A stretch of 16,506 nt of DNA from positions 598-17,103 of the forward strand of contig DGGQ01000066.1 in NCBI GenBank assembly GCA_002392275.1, written 5' to 3'. The notes below the pieces were generated by a model. It did not search any database. It was not told the origin of the DNA and saw only the letters and a list, made by a program, of their open reading frames with translations. The DNA comes from Treponema sp. UBA3870. Its GTDB lineage: Bacteria > Spirochaetota > Spirochaetia > Treponematales > Treponemataceae. Shown here piece by piece: positions 6,744-14,913 of this stretch (position 1 is the stretch's first letter; each line of letters starts with the position of its first letter). The position numbers were made by a program, and so were the translations under genes.

Positions 6744-9283
6744 AAAATCCTTTTTCACTAAACTTTACCGACGAACAGGAAAAAAAGGAATTCTTTCAGG
6801 ATTGCGCCAAGATTGATTCTACCCGCGTTTTCATTTATGCGAATCTGCTTGGGATTTTCAATCTGGGGCTTTTTTTAATCACACTGATACACCCGATGGA
6901 ACAGTACAAGCCGATTCTAGGATTCTGTCTTGCGCTGAATTTCGGTGTCTTTATTTTTTCGCTGACCATAGTTTTTATAACAGTCTTCTATAAAAAGAAC
7001 CCGGAAAAACGCTTCCATCTTTTTTACATAATGCTCTGCCTCTATTGCGTGGTGATTATGTTCTACGGAGTCTCCACCTGCATGATTGGAGCCTATGCCT
7101 CCAAGACAGAAGATTTGTCCATGTTCTACGGCTCGCTGATGGTTTTTTCCTGTATCTTTTTTGTGAACCCAAAAATTGTATTCAACATCGCCATATTCGA
7201 ATTTATCGGTTACGAATTTGTGATATACTGGATTCTCCAGAAATACATGGGCATAACGATTCTGAACAACTATCCCGCCTACCCATATTTTATCATACTG
7301 ATTATGTCAACCGCATCTTTTTTGCGTTCAAAACAAAAACTAAAGGAATTCCGGGCGACCCGCACCATAAAAAAAATGCAGGCCGACGCTGAAAAACAGA
7401 ACCAGCTCAAGTCCCTTTTTCTTGCGAACATGAGCCACGAGATCCGCACACCGATGAACGCAATTGTCGGAATGAGCGAGCTTGCCCTTGATTTTGATTT
7501 AAGCGACGCACAGAAAAACACAATCCGCCAGATCAGAAATTCGGGAATGAGCCTTGTTTCCATAATCAACGACATTTTGGATTTTTCAAAAATAGAGTCC
7601 GGCAAAATGGAGATTGTCCCGGTGAACTACGACCTTGTGAAGCTGATGAACGATATTCTGAATGTTGTGAAAATCCGTCTTGCCGGAAAAAATGTGGAGC
7701 TGAGGCTGGAGATGGCCCCGAATCTTCCGTACATGCTTTACGGGGACGACATCAGAATCAGGCAGATTTTAATCAACCTTGCGGGAAACGCGACCAAATT
7801 TACCGAAAGGGGTTTTATTGCAATCCGTGTTGAAAATCTTTTGCAATACGAAAAGCGCGACGGACTGAGGATTTCGGTAATCGACACTGGAATTGGAATC
7901 AAAAAGGAGGACCTTGACGTTCTGTTCAACGCTTTTTCCCAGGTCGATATGGGCATGAACCGAAACAAGGGCGGTACGGGGCTTGGACTTTCCATTTCAA
8001 AAAACCTTATGCTGCTGATGGGCGGCTCAATCGGGGTGGATTCGGAATACGGAAAAGGCTCCCGCTTTTATATCAACCTGCCGCAAAAAATTGTCAGCGA
8101 AAAAACTTGTGCCGCAACTTACGAAGCGATTTTTAAAAATGCGGACGAAAATCAGGAAAACAAAAATCTGCGGAACATTCCACTTTCTCTGCTGGACCGA
8201 CCGGAGATTGCGTCCCTTTTTGTTGAAAAATCGGAGTCGCTTGGTTTTGTTGCCCCGAACGCAAAAATCCTTGTGGTCGATGACAACGAGGTAAATCTAC
8301 AGGTTGCGGAAGGACTTCTGAGAAAATTTGGAATTGTTCCCCAGACTGCCCTTAGTGGATTTGAGGCAATCGATTTGCTCAGAAACAATCGCTACGACAT
8401 AATTTTTATGGACCACCAGATGCCAATCATGGATGGAATCGAGACGACAAAAAAAATCCGCGAAAACGAAAATGGAAAGGAGCATTCCACGATTATTGCC
8501 CTGAGTGCGAATGCGGTCAACTCTGCCCGGGAAATGTTTTTGTCCAACGGCTTTGATGATTTTGTTGCAAAACCTGTCCAGGGAAAAGATTTTGCCGCCT
8601 GCCTAAAAAAATGGCTCCCCCCGCATCTGCTTGAGGCTGTAGAAAATCCTGCCAAAGAAAAAGAGATTCCCAGCGACTTCCCGAGCCCCGACGAATCAAA
8701 AATTGATTTGAAGGCGGCACTAGAAAATGCGGGCGGATTCGAAAACTGGGTAAAGGTCGCCAAAACCTTTGCCAATTCAATAGAAAAGAATTCAAATCTG
8801 ATTGAGTCCCTGCTCGAAAAAGGCGACATCAAAAATTACACGATAAAAGTCCATGCGCTGAAAAGTGCGTCCAGAATCATCGGTGCCACGGAGCTTTCAA
8901 AACAGGCCGAAGAACTGGAGGGGCTTGGAAAAAAATTGCAGTCGCTCTATGAAAACGGGACAAAAATTCTGGGAGAGATTCAGGAAAAAACAAAGTCCCT
9001 GCTGATTTTGTATAGGTCTTACGGAGAAACTCTGGACGGAATCAAAAAATATGGAGAAAAATCGGATGACGAAAAATCTACAATTTCACCAGAAAAACTT
9101 GATTTAATCTTAAAAAATATTGCCACAGCCTGCAACGACAGGTCTCTGGAAAAACTTGAGTCTGCGGTGGACGAACTTAAAAACGCAAGGCTCCCCGAAA
9201 ATCTGGCCGCCAAAATGGACAAGCTGCTTGAGTACACTGATGAAATCGAGTTTGAAAAAATAGAGGGGCTTCTGGAGTTTTAG
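6740..9283 (+). CDS. membrane hybrid histidine kinase (6TM-HisKA-HATPase-REC-HPt)
   Basis: Inner-membrane sensor kinase of 847 residues. About six hydrophobic segments (30-51, 58-83, 92-112, 128-143, 145-166, 178-195) form an unassigned membrane sensor. A charged coiled linker (about 196-226) leads to the H-box NMSHEIRTPMNAIVG with H233. The ATPase domain has the N-box with N350, G1 DTGIGI and G2 GTGLGL. A receiver follows, with D514/D515, phospho-acceptor D558 (FMDHQMPIMDG) and K611. An HPt domain has H705 in KVHALKSASRIIG. The last 70 or so residues are helical and unassigned. All catalytic residues are present, so an H-D-H relay to the adjacent receiver protein (D207) is the likely route. 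The signal is unknown. The TTG start overlaps the response regulator stop and has an AAGGA 7 bases upstream. Confidence 0.95.
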   Translation: MKNPFSLNFTDEQEKKEFFQDCAKIDSTRVFIYANLLGIFNLGLFLITLIHPMEQYKPILGFCLALNFGVFIFSLTIVFITVFYKKNPEKRFHLFYIMLCLYCVVIMFYGVSTCMIGAYASKTEDLSMFYGSLMVFSCIFFVNPKIVFNIAIFEFIGYEFVIYWILQKYMGITILNNYPAYPYFIILIMSTASFLRSKQKLKEFRATRTIKKMQADAEKQNQLKSLFLANMSHEIRTPMNAIVGMSELALDFDLSDAQKNTIRQIRNSGMSLVSIINDILDFSKIESGKMEIVPVNYDLVKLMNDILNVVKIRLAGKNVELRLEMAPNLPYMLYGDDIRIRQILINLAGNATKFTERGFIAIRVENLLQYEKRDGLRISVIDTGIGIKKEDLDVLFNAFSQVDMGMNRNKGGTGLGLSISKNLMLLMGGSIGVDSEYGKGSRFYINLPQKIVSEKTCAATYEAIFKNADENQENKNLRNIPLSLLDRPEIASLFVEKSESLGFVAPNAKILVVDDNEVNLQVAEGLLRKFGIVPQTALSGFEAIDLLRNNRYDIIFMDHQMPIMDGIETTKKIRENENGKEHSTIIALSANAVNSAREMFLSNGFDDFVAKPVQGKDFAACLKKWLPPHLLEAVENPAKEKEIPSDFPSPDESKIDLKAALENAGGFENWVKVAKTFANSIEKNSNLIESLLEKGDIKNYTIKVHALKSASRIIGATELSKQAEELEGLGKKLQSLYENGTKILGEIQEKTKSLLILYRSYGETLDGIKKYGEKSDDEKSTISPEKLDLILKNIATACNDRSLEKLESAVDELKNARLPENLAAKMDKLLEYTDEIEFEKIEGLLEF

Positions 9284-9360
9284 CCAAAAAAGAAACTCTG
9301 CCCATTCATAACTTAATTTTTCAGTTTTTTCATATTTAAAATAGCTAAATATTGAATTTT

Positions 9361-9370
9361 ACTATATAAT
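9361..9370 (+). promoter_or_regulatory. candidate -10 box before the EAL gene
   Basis: TATAAT at 9365-9370 lies in a very AT-rich 130-base gap after the kinase stop, about 44 bases before the GTG start. No -35 hexamer is recognisable at 16-18 bases upstream, so the evidence is the -10 and composition only. Confidence 0.4.
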
Positions 9371-9413
9371 GTAATGAGGAATACCAGAGTAAATAAAATA
9401 ACAGGGTAGCAGT

Positions 9414-10895
9414 GTGAAAATCAAGGAAATACAAAAACAAAAGACCATAAATACTTCTATTATCTTTTTGCGTGTAATTTTGGCAATGATAATTCTCACG
9501 GTCATAGTCATAGCCGTTGTGAGATATGCCAAACATCCACAGAGCTATTCCAATGTTGATGTAGCCCTATTTTTTACAGCTTCCGTCTCCACAATCATAA
9601 TGTTCTTTTCGCTAATCAAGCACAGCAAATTGGACGCGACCACAAAGATTCCAACCGGCGAAAGATTTACTATACAGGCATTCCGCCTTATGTTGAAAAA
9701 AAAGCTGGATCTCTACGCAGTTCTCTTTATGAACATCAAGAATTTCAAGCACATCAACAGAATCGTGGGCAACTCCGGCGGCAACGAGGTTCTTTCAAAA
9801 TACGCAAAAAAAATCAAGGACTTTTTGCTTCCAAAAGAATACGTGGGTCGTCTGGGCGGCGACAATTTTATAGTTCTTGTCTACAAGCACCGCCTGAACG
9901 ATTTTGTAAACATGTTGCAGGAAATGACCGTAAACATTGGGAACAAAAGCGCAATCAAGGAACTAAGAGTATACACAAGGGCCGGAATCTATACACTCTC
10001 GGAGCGTGACACCATGGCGGAGCTTTTCAACTACAGCTCCACCGCCCTTGCCTATGCCAGAAATTCCAGCAACAACGATTTTGTCTGGTTCCAAAAATAT
10101 ATGCTGGAGCAGACCTACGAAGAAAAGGAGATTGCCTATCTCTTTATGAACGCGGTCCAGAACAGGGATTTCAAAGTCTACTACCAGCCAAGAATCAACA
10201 TAGAGACAAGGCAGATTTGTGGCGGGGAGGCTCTGGTCCGGTGGAATCGCAACGGAAAAATCTGTCTGCCGGAGACATTTTTGGATTCCCTTGAAAGGAG
10301 CGGTCTGATTTCGACTTTGGATTTTTATGTGATGGAGCAGGTTTGCACAGATTTAAACAGCTGGACGGAACAGGGACTTCCGCTTGTCCCGATTTCATCC
10401 AACTTTTCCAGACCGAATCTGCATGACAAGAATTTTGTCCACAAAATAATGTCCACAATATCCAAATACAAAATTAACAGCAAACTTTTCCAGGTCGAGA
10501 TAACGGAGTCTGCGTCAGAGGATTTGAACGCACTGACAGAGATTTTCGCACAGCTGCACAATTCCGACATTTCCACCCTTGTTGATGATTTTGGAGTCGG
10601 AGGATTTTCATGGACGCTCCTCAAGGACCCCAATGTGGATGGAATCAAGCTGGACAAATCGATTATCGAAAATATTGAAGTCAACGGTGGAGCAAATGAC
10701 GATGCTCTTTTGGCAAGAAACATCATCCATGCCTGCCGCGATTTGAGAAAGGAAGTCATCTGTGAAGGTGTCGAAAATGCCGGGCAACGTGACATGCTTC
10801 TTAACATGAGATGCAGTCAGATTCAAGGATTTCTGTTTGACGAACCGCTTACGATGGAGGATTTCCAAAAAGTTCTGGAGAAAAAAACATACTAG
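9414..10895 (+). CDS. membrane protein with degenerate GGDEF and intact EAL domain (candidate c-di-GMP phosphodiesterase)
   Basis: Protein of 493 residues with two N-terminal membrane segments (about 15-37 and 47-67), placing both domains in the cytoplasm. The GGDEF domain (about 75-220) is altered at key sites: the metal-binding Asp of DxDxFK is Asn (MNIKNFK), and the signature reads GGDNF (148-152). Diguanylate cyclase activity is therefore unlikely, though GTP or ligand binding remains possible. The EAL domain (about 245-490) keeps the residues known to bind metal and c-di-GMP: E272 of EAL, N330, E362, D391-D392 (DDFG), K412, E451 and Q471. It probably hydrolyses c-di-GMP to pGpG. The start is GTG with AGGG at 9403-9406, and a possible -10 lies at 9365-9370. 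It sits between the kinase and an HD-GYP gene, so it fits a c-di-GMP-lowering module. Activity is inferred from residues only. Confidence 0.92.
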   Translation: MKIKEIQKQKTINTSIIFLRVILAMIILTVIVIAVVRYAKHPQSYSNVDVALFFTASVSTIIMFFSLIKHSKLDATTKIPTGERFTIQAFRLMLKKKLDLYAVLFMNIKNFKHINRIVGNSGGNEVLSKYAKKIKDFLLPKEYVGRLGGDNFIVLVYKHRLNDFVNMLQEMTVNIGNKSAIKELRVYTRAGIYTLSERDTMAELFNYSSTALAYARNSSNNDFVWFQKYMLEQTYEEKEIAYLFMNAVQNRDFKVYYQPRINIETRQICGGEALVRWNRNGKICLPETFLDSLERSGLISTLDFYVMEQVCTDLNSWTEQGLPLVPISSNFSRPNLHDKNFVHKIMSTISKYKINSKLFQVEITESASEDLNALTEIFAQLHNSDISTLVDDFGVGGFSWTLLKDPNVDGIKLDKSIIENIEVNGGANDDALLARNIIHACRDLRKEVICEGVENAGQRDMLLNMRCSQIQGFLFDEPLTMEDFQKVLEKKTY

Positions 10896-10912
10896 GGAAG
10901 CGCTGTACAATT

Positions 10913-10935
10913 CGCTTTCGGATTATTCAGTGTTT
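10913..10935 (-). repeat. 23-bp dispersed repeat, inverted copy of 14758-14780
   Basis: These 23 bases are the exact reverse complement of 14758-14780. They begin 18 bases after the EAL-protein stop. A 23-bp exact match between two intergenic sites 3.8 kb apart is far beyond chance in 16.5 kb. The flanks (AAGCG 10898-10902 and CGCTT 10913-10917) can form a weak hairpin. Confidence 0.75.
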
Positions 10936-10962
10936 TCTTAGTTTTTTTATGGCAAGGGATTG

Positions 10963-10970
10963 AAAAGGAG
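10963..10970 (+). promoter_or_regulatory. strong ribosome binding site supporting the TTG start at 10977
   Basis: AAAAGGAG ends 6 bases before TTG 10977. No ATG in this frame is as well placed, so it decides the start of the HD-GYP gene. Confidence 0.8.
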
Positions 10971-10976
10971 TTTCGA

Positions 10977-12683
10977 TTGATATTTTCGTTTGCTTATATT
11001 TATCTTGCGGTATTTTTAATCTGCATCGCCGCGCTGATTTATATGTCTCTCCGCAACTACAAGAATATTGATATATACTACTGGACTCTGCTTTTATTTT
11101 TGCCGGTCTCTTCAATCGGCTATTTTGCCAGAAACATTGCGACAACCCAGGAGGCAGCCATTGTAGCAAACGACCTGATTTATCTGGACGGAACTTTCAT
11201 GCCCGCTATTGTCCTCCTGAGCTCTATGCACGACTTTAAAATCAAGGCTCCAAAGATTTTAAAGATAACCATCTACATTGTCTCGTTTTTGCATCTGGGA
11301 CTTGTGTGGCTTGGATCCGGCAACGGACTCTACTACAAGAGCGTAAAACTACAGTTTGGTCCATGCGGGTCGTTCTTGACCACGGAACCCGGTCCTCTAA
11401 GATTTTTGCACTACGTCTACATTGTCTCAATCATTTTGGGGATTCTGGCGGTCCTCATCTATGCATGGAAACATCCTGAAAAATGCGCAAGGGGAACACT
11501 TCTCACATACACGATTCTTGTCGGCTCCAGCTCCGCAATCTACGGTGCGCAAGTCTTTGGAAACATGAATTACGAACTTCTGCCAATAGTCTACGCATTC
11601 AGCTCATGGTTTCTTGCCCTTTCATACAGCAGAAATTTCAGCCACAACATTGAGGACATAGTTTCAACAATCCATGACATTGGTTCCATTCACGGCTATG
11701 TGGTTTTTGATTTGCATAAAAAATATCTATGCGCAAACGGAATGGCGTTCTCAATAATCCCCGGGCTGGAATGGCAATCACTCGACAAAAAGATTGATGA
11801 AAAAAATCTTCCGGAAATTGATTTCTTCTACCAGATGATTGAAAAATTTGAAGAGGGAGCAAGCGACACGGATTTCACCAAGGTTGGAGAAAAGACATAC
11901 AAATACCAGGTCTCATATTTTTATGAAAGCAAAAAAGGTGCAACAAAAGGTTTCCTGTTTGAAATCTCCGACGACACAAAAAACAGACACTATCTTGAAT
12001 TTGTAAACAACTACAACGAGACACTCTCCAACGCAATCAAATCGCAGACAGCAAACATCCGGGCAATACAGTCCAAAGTTGTGCTCGGTCTTTCCGACAT
12101 GATTGAAAGCCGCGACCAAAATACTGGAAGCCACGTAAAACGAACGAGCGACATAATCCAGATACTTGTCGATGTGATGAGTGAAAAAGGAATCGGTTCA
12201 CTTAACCGTGTTCTTGCCGATGATATAATAAGGGCTGCCCCTATGCACGATTTGGGAAAGATTTCCATTGACAATTCCATACTCCTGAAGCCGGGAAAAC
12301 TCACCGACGAGGAGTACGCGATAATGAAAACCCATCCCGTAAAAAGTGGCGAAATTGTTCTGGCCATTCTAAAAGGTGTTGAGGAGTCGCATTTTGTTTC
12401 CGTAGCCTACAACGTTGCCCGCTACCACCATGAGCGATGGGACGGAAAAGGTTATCCAGAAGGTCTCGCGGGAAATGACATTCCATTGGAAGCAAGAGTC
12501 ATGGCCGTTGCAGATGTCTATGACGCGCTCGTGAGCAAAAGATGTTACAAGGAACCAATGAGTTTCAAGCAGGCCTATACCGTTATGATGGCAAACATGG
12601 GAACACAGTTCGACCCGATGATGGAGTCCGTCTTTATGATGGCCAGCCCACGTCTGGAAACCTATTACAAAAGTCTGGACTAA
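10977..12683 (+). CDS. 7TM sensor HD-GYP domain protein (candidate c-di-GMP phosphodiesterase)
   Basis: Protein of 568 residues. Seven hydrophobic helices (about 2-24, 33-52, 65-85, 95-115, 146-165, 171-193, 196-215) resemble the 7TM N-terminal region found on some histidine kinases. Residues about 235-345 look PAS-like (GYVVFDLHKKYLCAN...GFLFEISD), followed by a helical linker. The HD-GYP domain runs from about 380 to 560 with H424-D425 (MHDLGK), H484-H485 and GYP at 492-494 (HHERWDGKGYP), so the metal ligands and signature are intact. HD-GYP enzymes hydrolyse c-di-GMP, usually to GMP via pGpG. It has a TTG start with AAAAGGAG 6 bases upstream. It follows the EAL gene by 81 bases and precedes the GH3 gene by 26, suggesting co-transcription with the latter. 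Substrate specificity (c-di-GMP or another cyclic dinucleotide) cannot be read from the sequence. Confidence 0.95.
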   Translation: MIFSFAYIYLAVFLICIAALIYMSLRNYKNIDIYYWTLLLFLPVSSIGYFARNIATTQEAAIVANDLIYLDGTFMPAIVLLSSMHDFKIKAPKILKITIYIVSFLHLGLVWLGSGNGLYYKSVKLQFGPCGSFLTTEPGPLRFLHYVYIVSIILGILAVLIYAWKHPEKCARGTLLTYTILVGSSSAIYGAQVFGNMNYELLPIVYAFSSWFLALSYSRNFSHNIEDIVSTIHDIGSIHGYVVFDLHKKYLCANGMAFSIIPGLEWQSLDKKIDEKNLPEIDFFYQMIEKFEEGASDTDFTKVGEKTYKYQVSYFYESKKGATKGFLFEISDDTKNRHYLEFVNNYNETLSNAIKSQTANIRAIQSKVVLGLSDMIESRDQNTGSHVKRTSDIIQILVDVMSEKGIGSLNRVLADDIIRAAPMHDLGKISIDNSILLKPGKLTDEEYAIMKTHPVKSGEIVLAILKGVEESHFVSVAYNVARYHHERWDGKGYPEGLAGNDIPLEARVMAVADVYDALVSKRCYKEPMSFKQAYTVMMANMGTQFDPMMESVFMMASPRLETYYKSLD

Positions 12684-12709
12684 CTCGTTTTCTTTAAGGA
12701 ACATTCAAT

Positions 12710-14755
12710 ATGGGAAAAAGTTTTGTGGGAAGAAAAAAACGCAGTTTATTTTTGGCGACACTCATTTTGATTTCGTCATTCACTTTTATACAGTGTGCCT
12801 CCACAAAAGAAAATCCTGAACTCAATATTGAAAATCAAAACGAAATCCAGAGCGACACAGAAAAAACTGTGGTTGAAAAAATTCCCGAAGTCACAAAGGG
12901 TCCAAGCGAGGAAGAAATAAAACTTGCCAAGCAGGAAAGCACAATCCAGACAATCATTGAAGATATGAGCCTTGAACAAAAAATTGCGCAGATGATTATG
13001 CCCTCAATCTACAAGCGACCGAATTCCTATGAGGCTGCGGTAACAAGAATAAAGCCCTACATAAGCGATGCAATCAAAAAATACAATTTCGGTGGAATCA
13101 TTCTTTTTAAGGCGAACACTAACACAAGCGCACAAACTCTTACGCTGGTTCATGAGCTACAGTCTGCCGCAACGGACGAAAATTCTGGAAACAAAATTCC
13201 GCTTTTTATTGGAATCGATCAGGAGGGCGGAACTATAATCCGTCTGAACAATTCCTGCTGGATGCCGGGAAACATGCTTGTCGGAGCGAGCGGGGATCCA
13301 GTTTTGAGCGAACGTTACGCAAATCTTGTTGGTAGCGAAATTGCGGCGGTGGGTGTGAACGTTAATTTTGCTCCAGTCGCGGATGTGAACTGCAATCCAG
13401 AAAATCCTGTGATTGGACTAAGGTCTTTCTCGAGCGACCCGAACCTTGCCGCAAAAATGGTTGCCGGCTCCATCAAGGGGTATGCGGATGAGAACATTGT
13501 TTCCGCACTCAAACATTTTCCGGGACACGGAGACACTTCGGTTGACAGCCATGCGGGGCTTCCGAGAATCAACAAGACTCTGGACCAGCTAAAAAAAATG
13601 GAGCTTATTCCTTTTGATTCTGGAATCAAAAACGGTGCCGACATGATTATGACCGCGCACATACAGTTTCCAAACATCGAGACACAGACATACCGCTCAA
13701 TATCCACAGGACAGCAGATTTATCTTCCGGCGACCCTTTCAAAAAAAATCATAACGGACATTCTGCGTGACGATTTGGGATTCGACGGAATTGTGATAAC
13801 CGACGCAATGGACATGGGTGCGGTGACTCAGCATTTTAGAAAACTTGATGCGGCAAAACTTGCAATCAATGCAGGCGTGGATATTCTTTTGATGTCATGC
13901 GATCTTTCAACAGAAGCCGATGTCCGCAATGCAGCTCAGTTGATTTCGTCTATTGCCAATGCGGTAAAAAATGGTGAAATCTCCGAGGACAGAATCAATG
14001 AGTCGGTAAAAAGAATTCTGCGAGTGAAATACAAATACGGAATCCTTGACTGGAAACCAGATTTACAAAACCGTCTTGCACATGCAACAAGTTTTATTAG
14101 CTCGATTGAAAATCACAACAAAGAGTGGGACATAAGCGCGCAGGGAATGACTGTCGTAAAAAATGAAAACAGTCTGCTCCCGTTGTCCCCAGAAAAAAAG
14201 GTCGCAATCCTCTACCCTTTCAGCACGGAAACCACATCCGTAAAATATGCTGTTGATTTTGTCGAGCGCAAGTTTCAAAAAAAATTGGACGTAACGCTTT
14301 TGAGCTACACCGGAAAAACTTATGGAACGCTGGCGACCACTCTTTCAAAAATGGATGCGGTGGTGATTGTCACTGAACTTTCAAAGCCCGCACAGTTCAA
14401 CCAGTTTTTTGATTCGACAAGCCGTTTTGCATTCGCAAGCAGAGCAATAGAAAATCTTCACAAGCTTGGAAAAAAAGTTGTCATCATTTCTGCGGAACTT
14501 CCTTACGACATAGCTGCATACAAAAATGCGGACGCAATCATCGCGGCTTATGGAGCTTACGAAATGACGAAAGTGCCTACGATAGAAGCAGACAAAAATC
14601 CAGGCTACGGACCAAACATCCCGGTCGCAATTGCCACAACATTTGGAGCCGCCTCGCCAAAAGGAAAACTCCCGGTGGACATTTACGCCTTGAATAAAAA
14701 TTTCAAATACACCGATGAAATAGTTTTCCCCATTGGAACTGGCACTGAGTATTAA
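12710..14755 (+). CDS. GH3 lipoprotein, NagZ-like beta-N-acetylhexosaminidase
   Basis: Protein of 681 residues. A basic N-terminus (RKKR), hydrophobic core and FIQC ending at C29 form a relaxed spirochaetal-type lipobox, so a lipid-anchored surface or periplasmic location is likely. The GH3 TIM barrel (about 80-440) has GIDQEGG, KHFPGHGDTSVDSH (268-281; the His-Asp acid/base loop characteristic of NagZ-type enzymes) and VITDAMDMGAV with nucleophile D365. A C-terminal alpha/beta domain (about 460-681) makes it two-domain, like the secreted Bacillus subtilis NagZ rather than the short cytoplasmic Gram-negative enzyme. The likely role is release of N-acetylglucosamine from muropeptides or other N-acetylhexosaminides. 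The ATG has AAGGA at 12696-12700, 9 bases upstream. Only 26 bases separate it from the HD-GYP gene. The exact sugar is inferred. Confidence 0.92.
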   Translation: MGKSFVGRKKRSLFLATLILISSFTFIQCASTKENPELNIENQNEIQSDTEKTVVEKIPEVTKGPSEEEIKLAKQESTIQTIIEDMSLEQKIAQMIMPSIYKRPNSYEAAVTRIKPYISDAIKKYNFGGIILFKANTNTSAQTLTLVHELQSAATDENSGNKIPLFIGIDQEGGTIIRLNNSCWMPGNMLVGASGDPVLSERYANLVGSEIAAVGVNVNFAPVADVNCNPENPVIGLRSFSSDPNLAAKMVAGSIKGYADENIVSALKHFPGHGDTSVDSHAGLPRINKTLDQLKKMELIPFDSGIKNGADMIMTAHIQFPNIETQTYRSISTGQQIYLPATLSKKIITDILRDDLGFDGIVITDAMDMGAVTQHFRKLDAAKLAINAGVDILLMSCDLSTEADVRNAAQLISSIANAVKNGEISEDRINESVKRILRVKYKYGILDWKPDLQNRLAHATSFISSIENHNKEWDISAQGMTVVKNENSLLPLSPEKKVAILYPFSTETTSVKYAVDFVERKFQKKLDVTLLSYTGKTYGTLATTLSKMDAVVIVTELSKPAQFNQFFDSTSRFAFASRAIENLHKLGKKVVIISAELPYDIAAYKNADAIIAAYGAYEMTKVPTIEADKNPGYGPNIPVAIATTFGAASPKGKLPVDIYALNKNFKYTDEIVFPIGTGTEY

Positions 14756-14757
14756 GG

Positions 14758-14780
14758 AAACACTGAATAATCCGAAAGCG
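14758..14780 (+). repeat. 23-bp dispersed repeat, inverted copy of 10913-10935
   Basis: Exact reverse complement of 10913-10935. It starts 3 bases after the GH3 stop codon and supplies the left arm (14761-14768) of the first hairpin of the structured region. Confidence 0.75.
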
Positions 14781-14876
14781 GGTAGCATACCCTGTATGCT
14801 CATTCAGTGCTAACATTAACACCCGCAATTTCGCGGTAATTCCTTACAGTATAAAGAATTACGAGAAACTGCCAGA

Positions 14877-14913
14877 AACTGCTGAGTAATACCTCGCGTA
14901 TTAATCAGCAGTT
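14877..14913. repeat. 15-bp near-perfect hairpin in the convergent intergenic region
   Basis: AACTGCTGA (14877-14885) pairs with 14905-14913. After a single G/A mismatch, TAATAC (14887-14892) pairs with GTATTA (14898-14903) around the loop CTCGC. It is the strongest stem-loop of the region and is symmetric enough to act on either strand. Confidence 0.65.

Noticed and set aside
10896..10948. Intrinsic terminator after the EAL gene
   Set aside because: The only hairpin (AAGCG/CGCTT) has a 5-bp stem and a 10-base loop, and the T-run at 10941 onward is more than 20 bases away.
14877..14913. The long hairpin as a classical Rho-independent terminator
   Set aside because: Neither strand has a T-run directly after the stem, so only a non-standard termination role could be argued.
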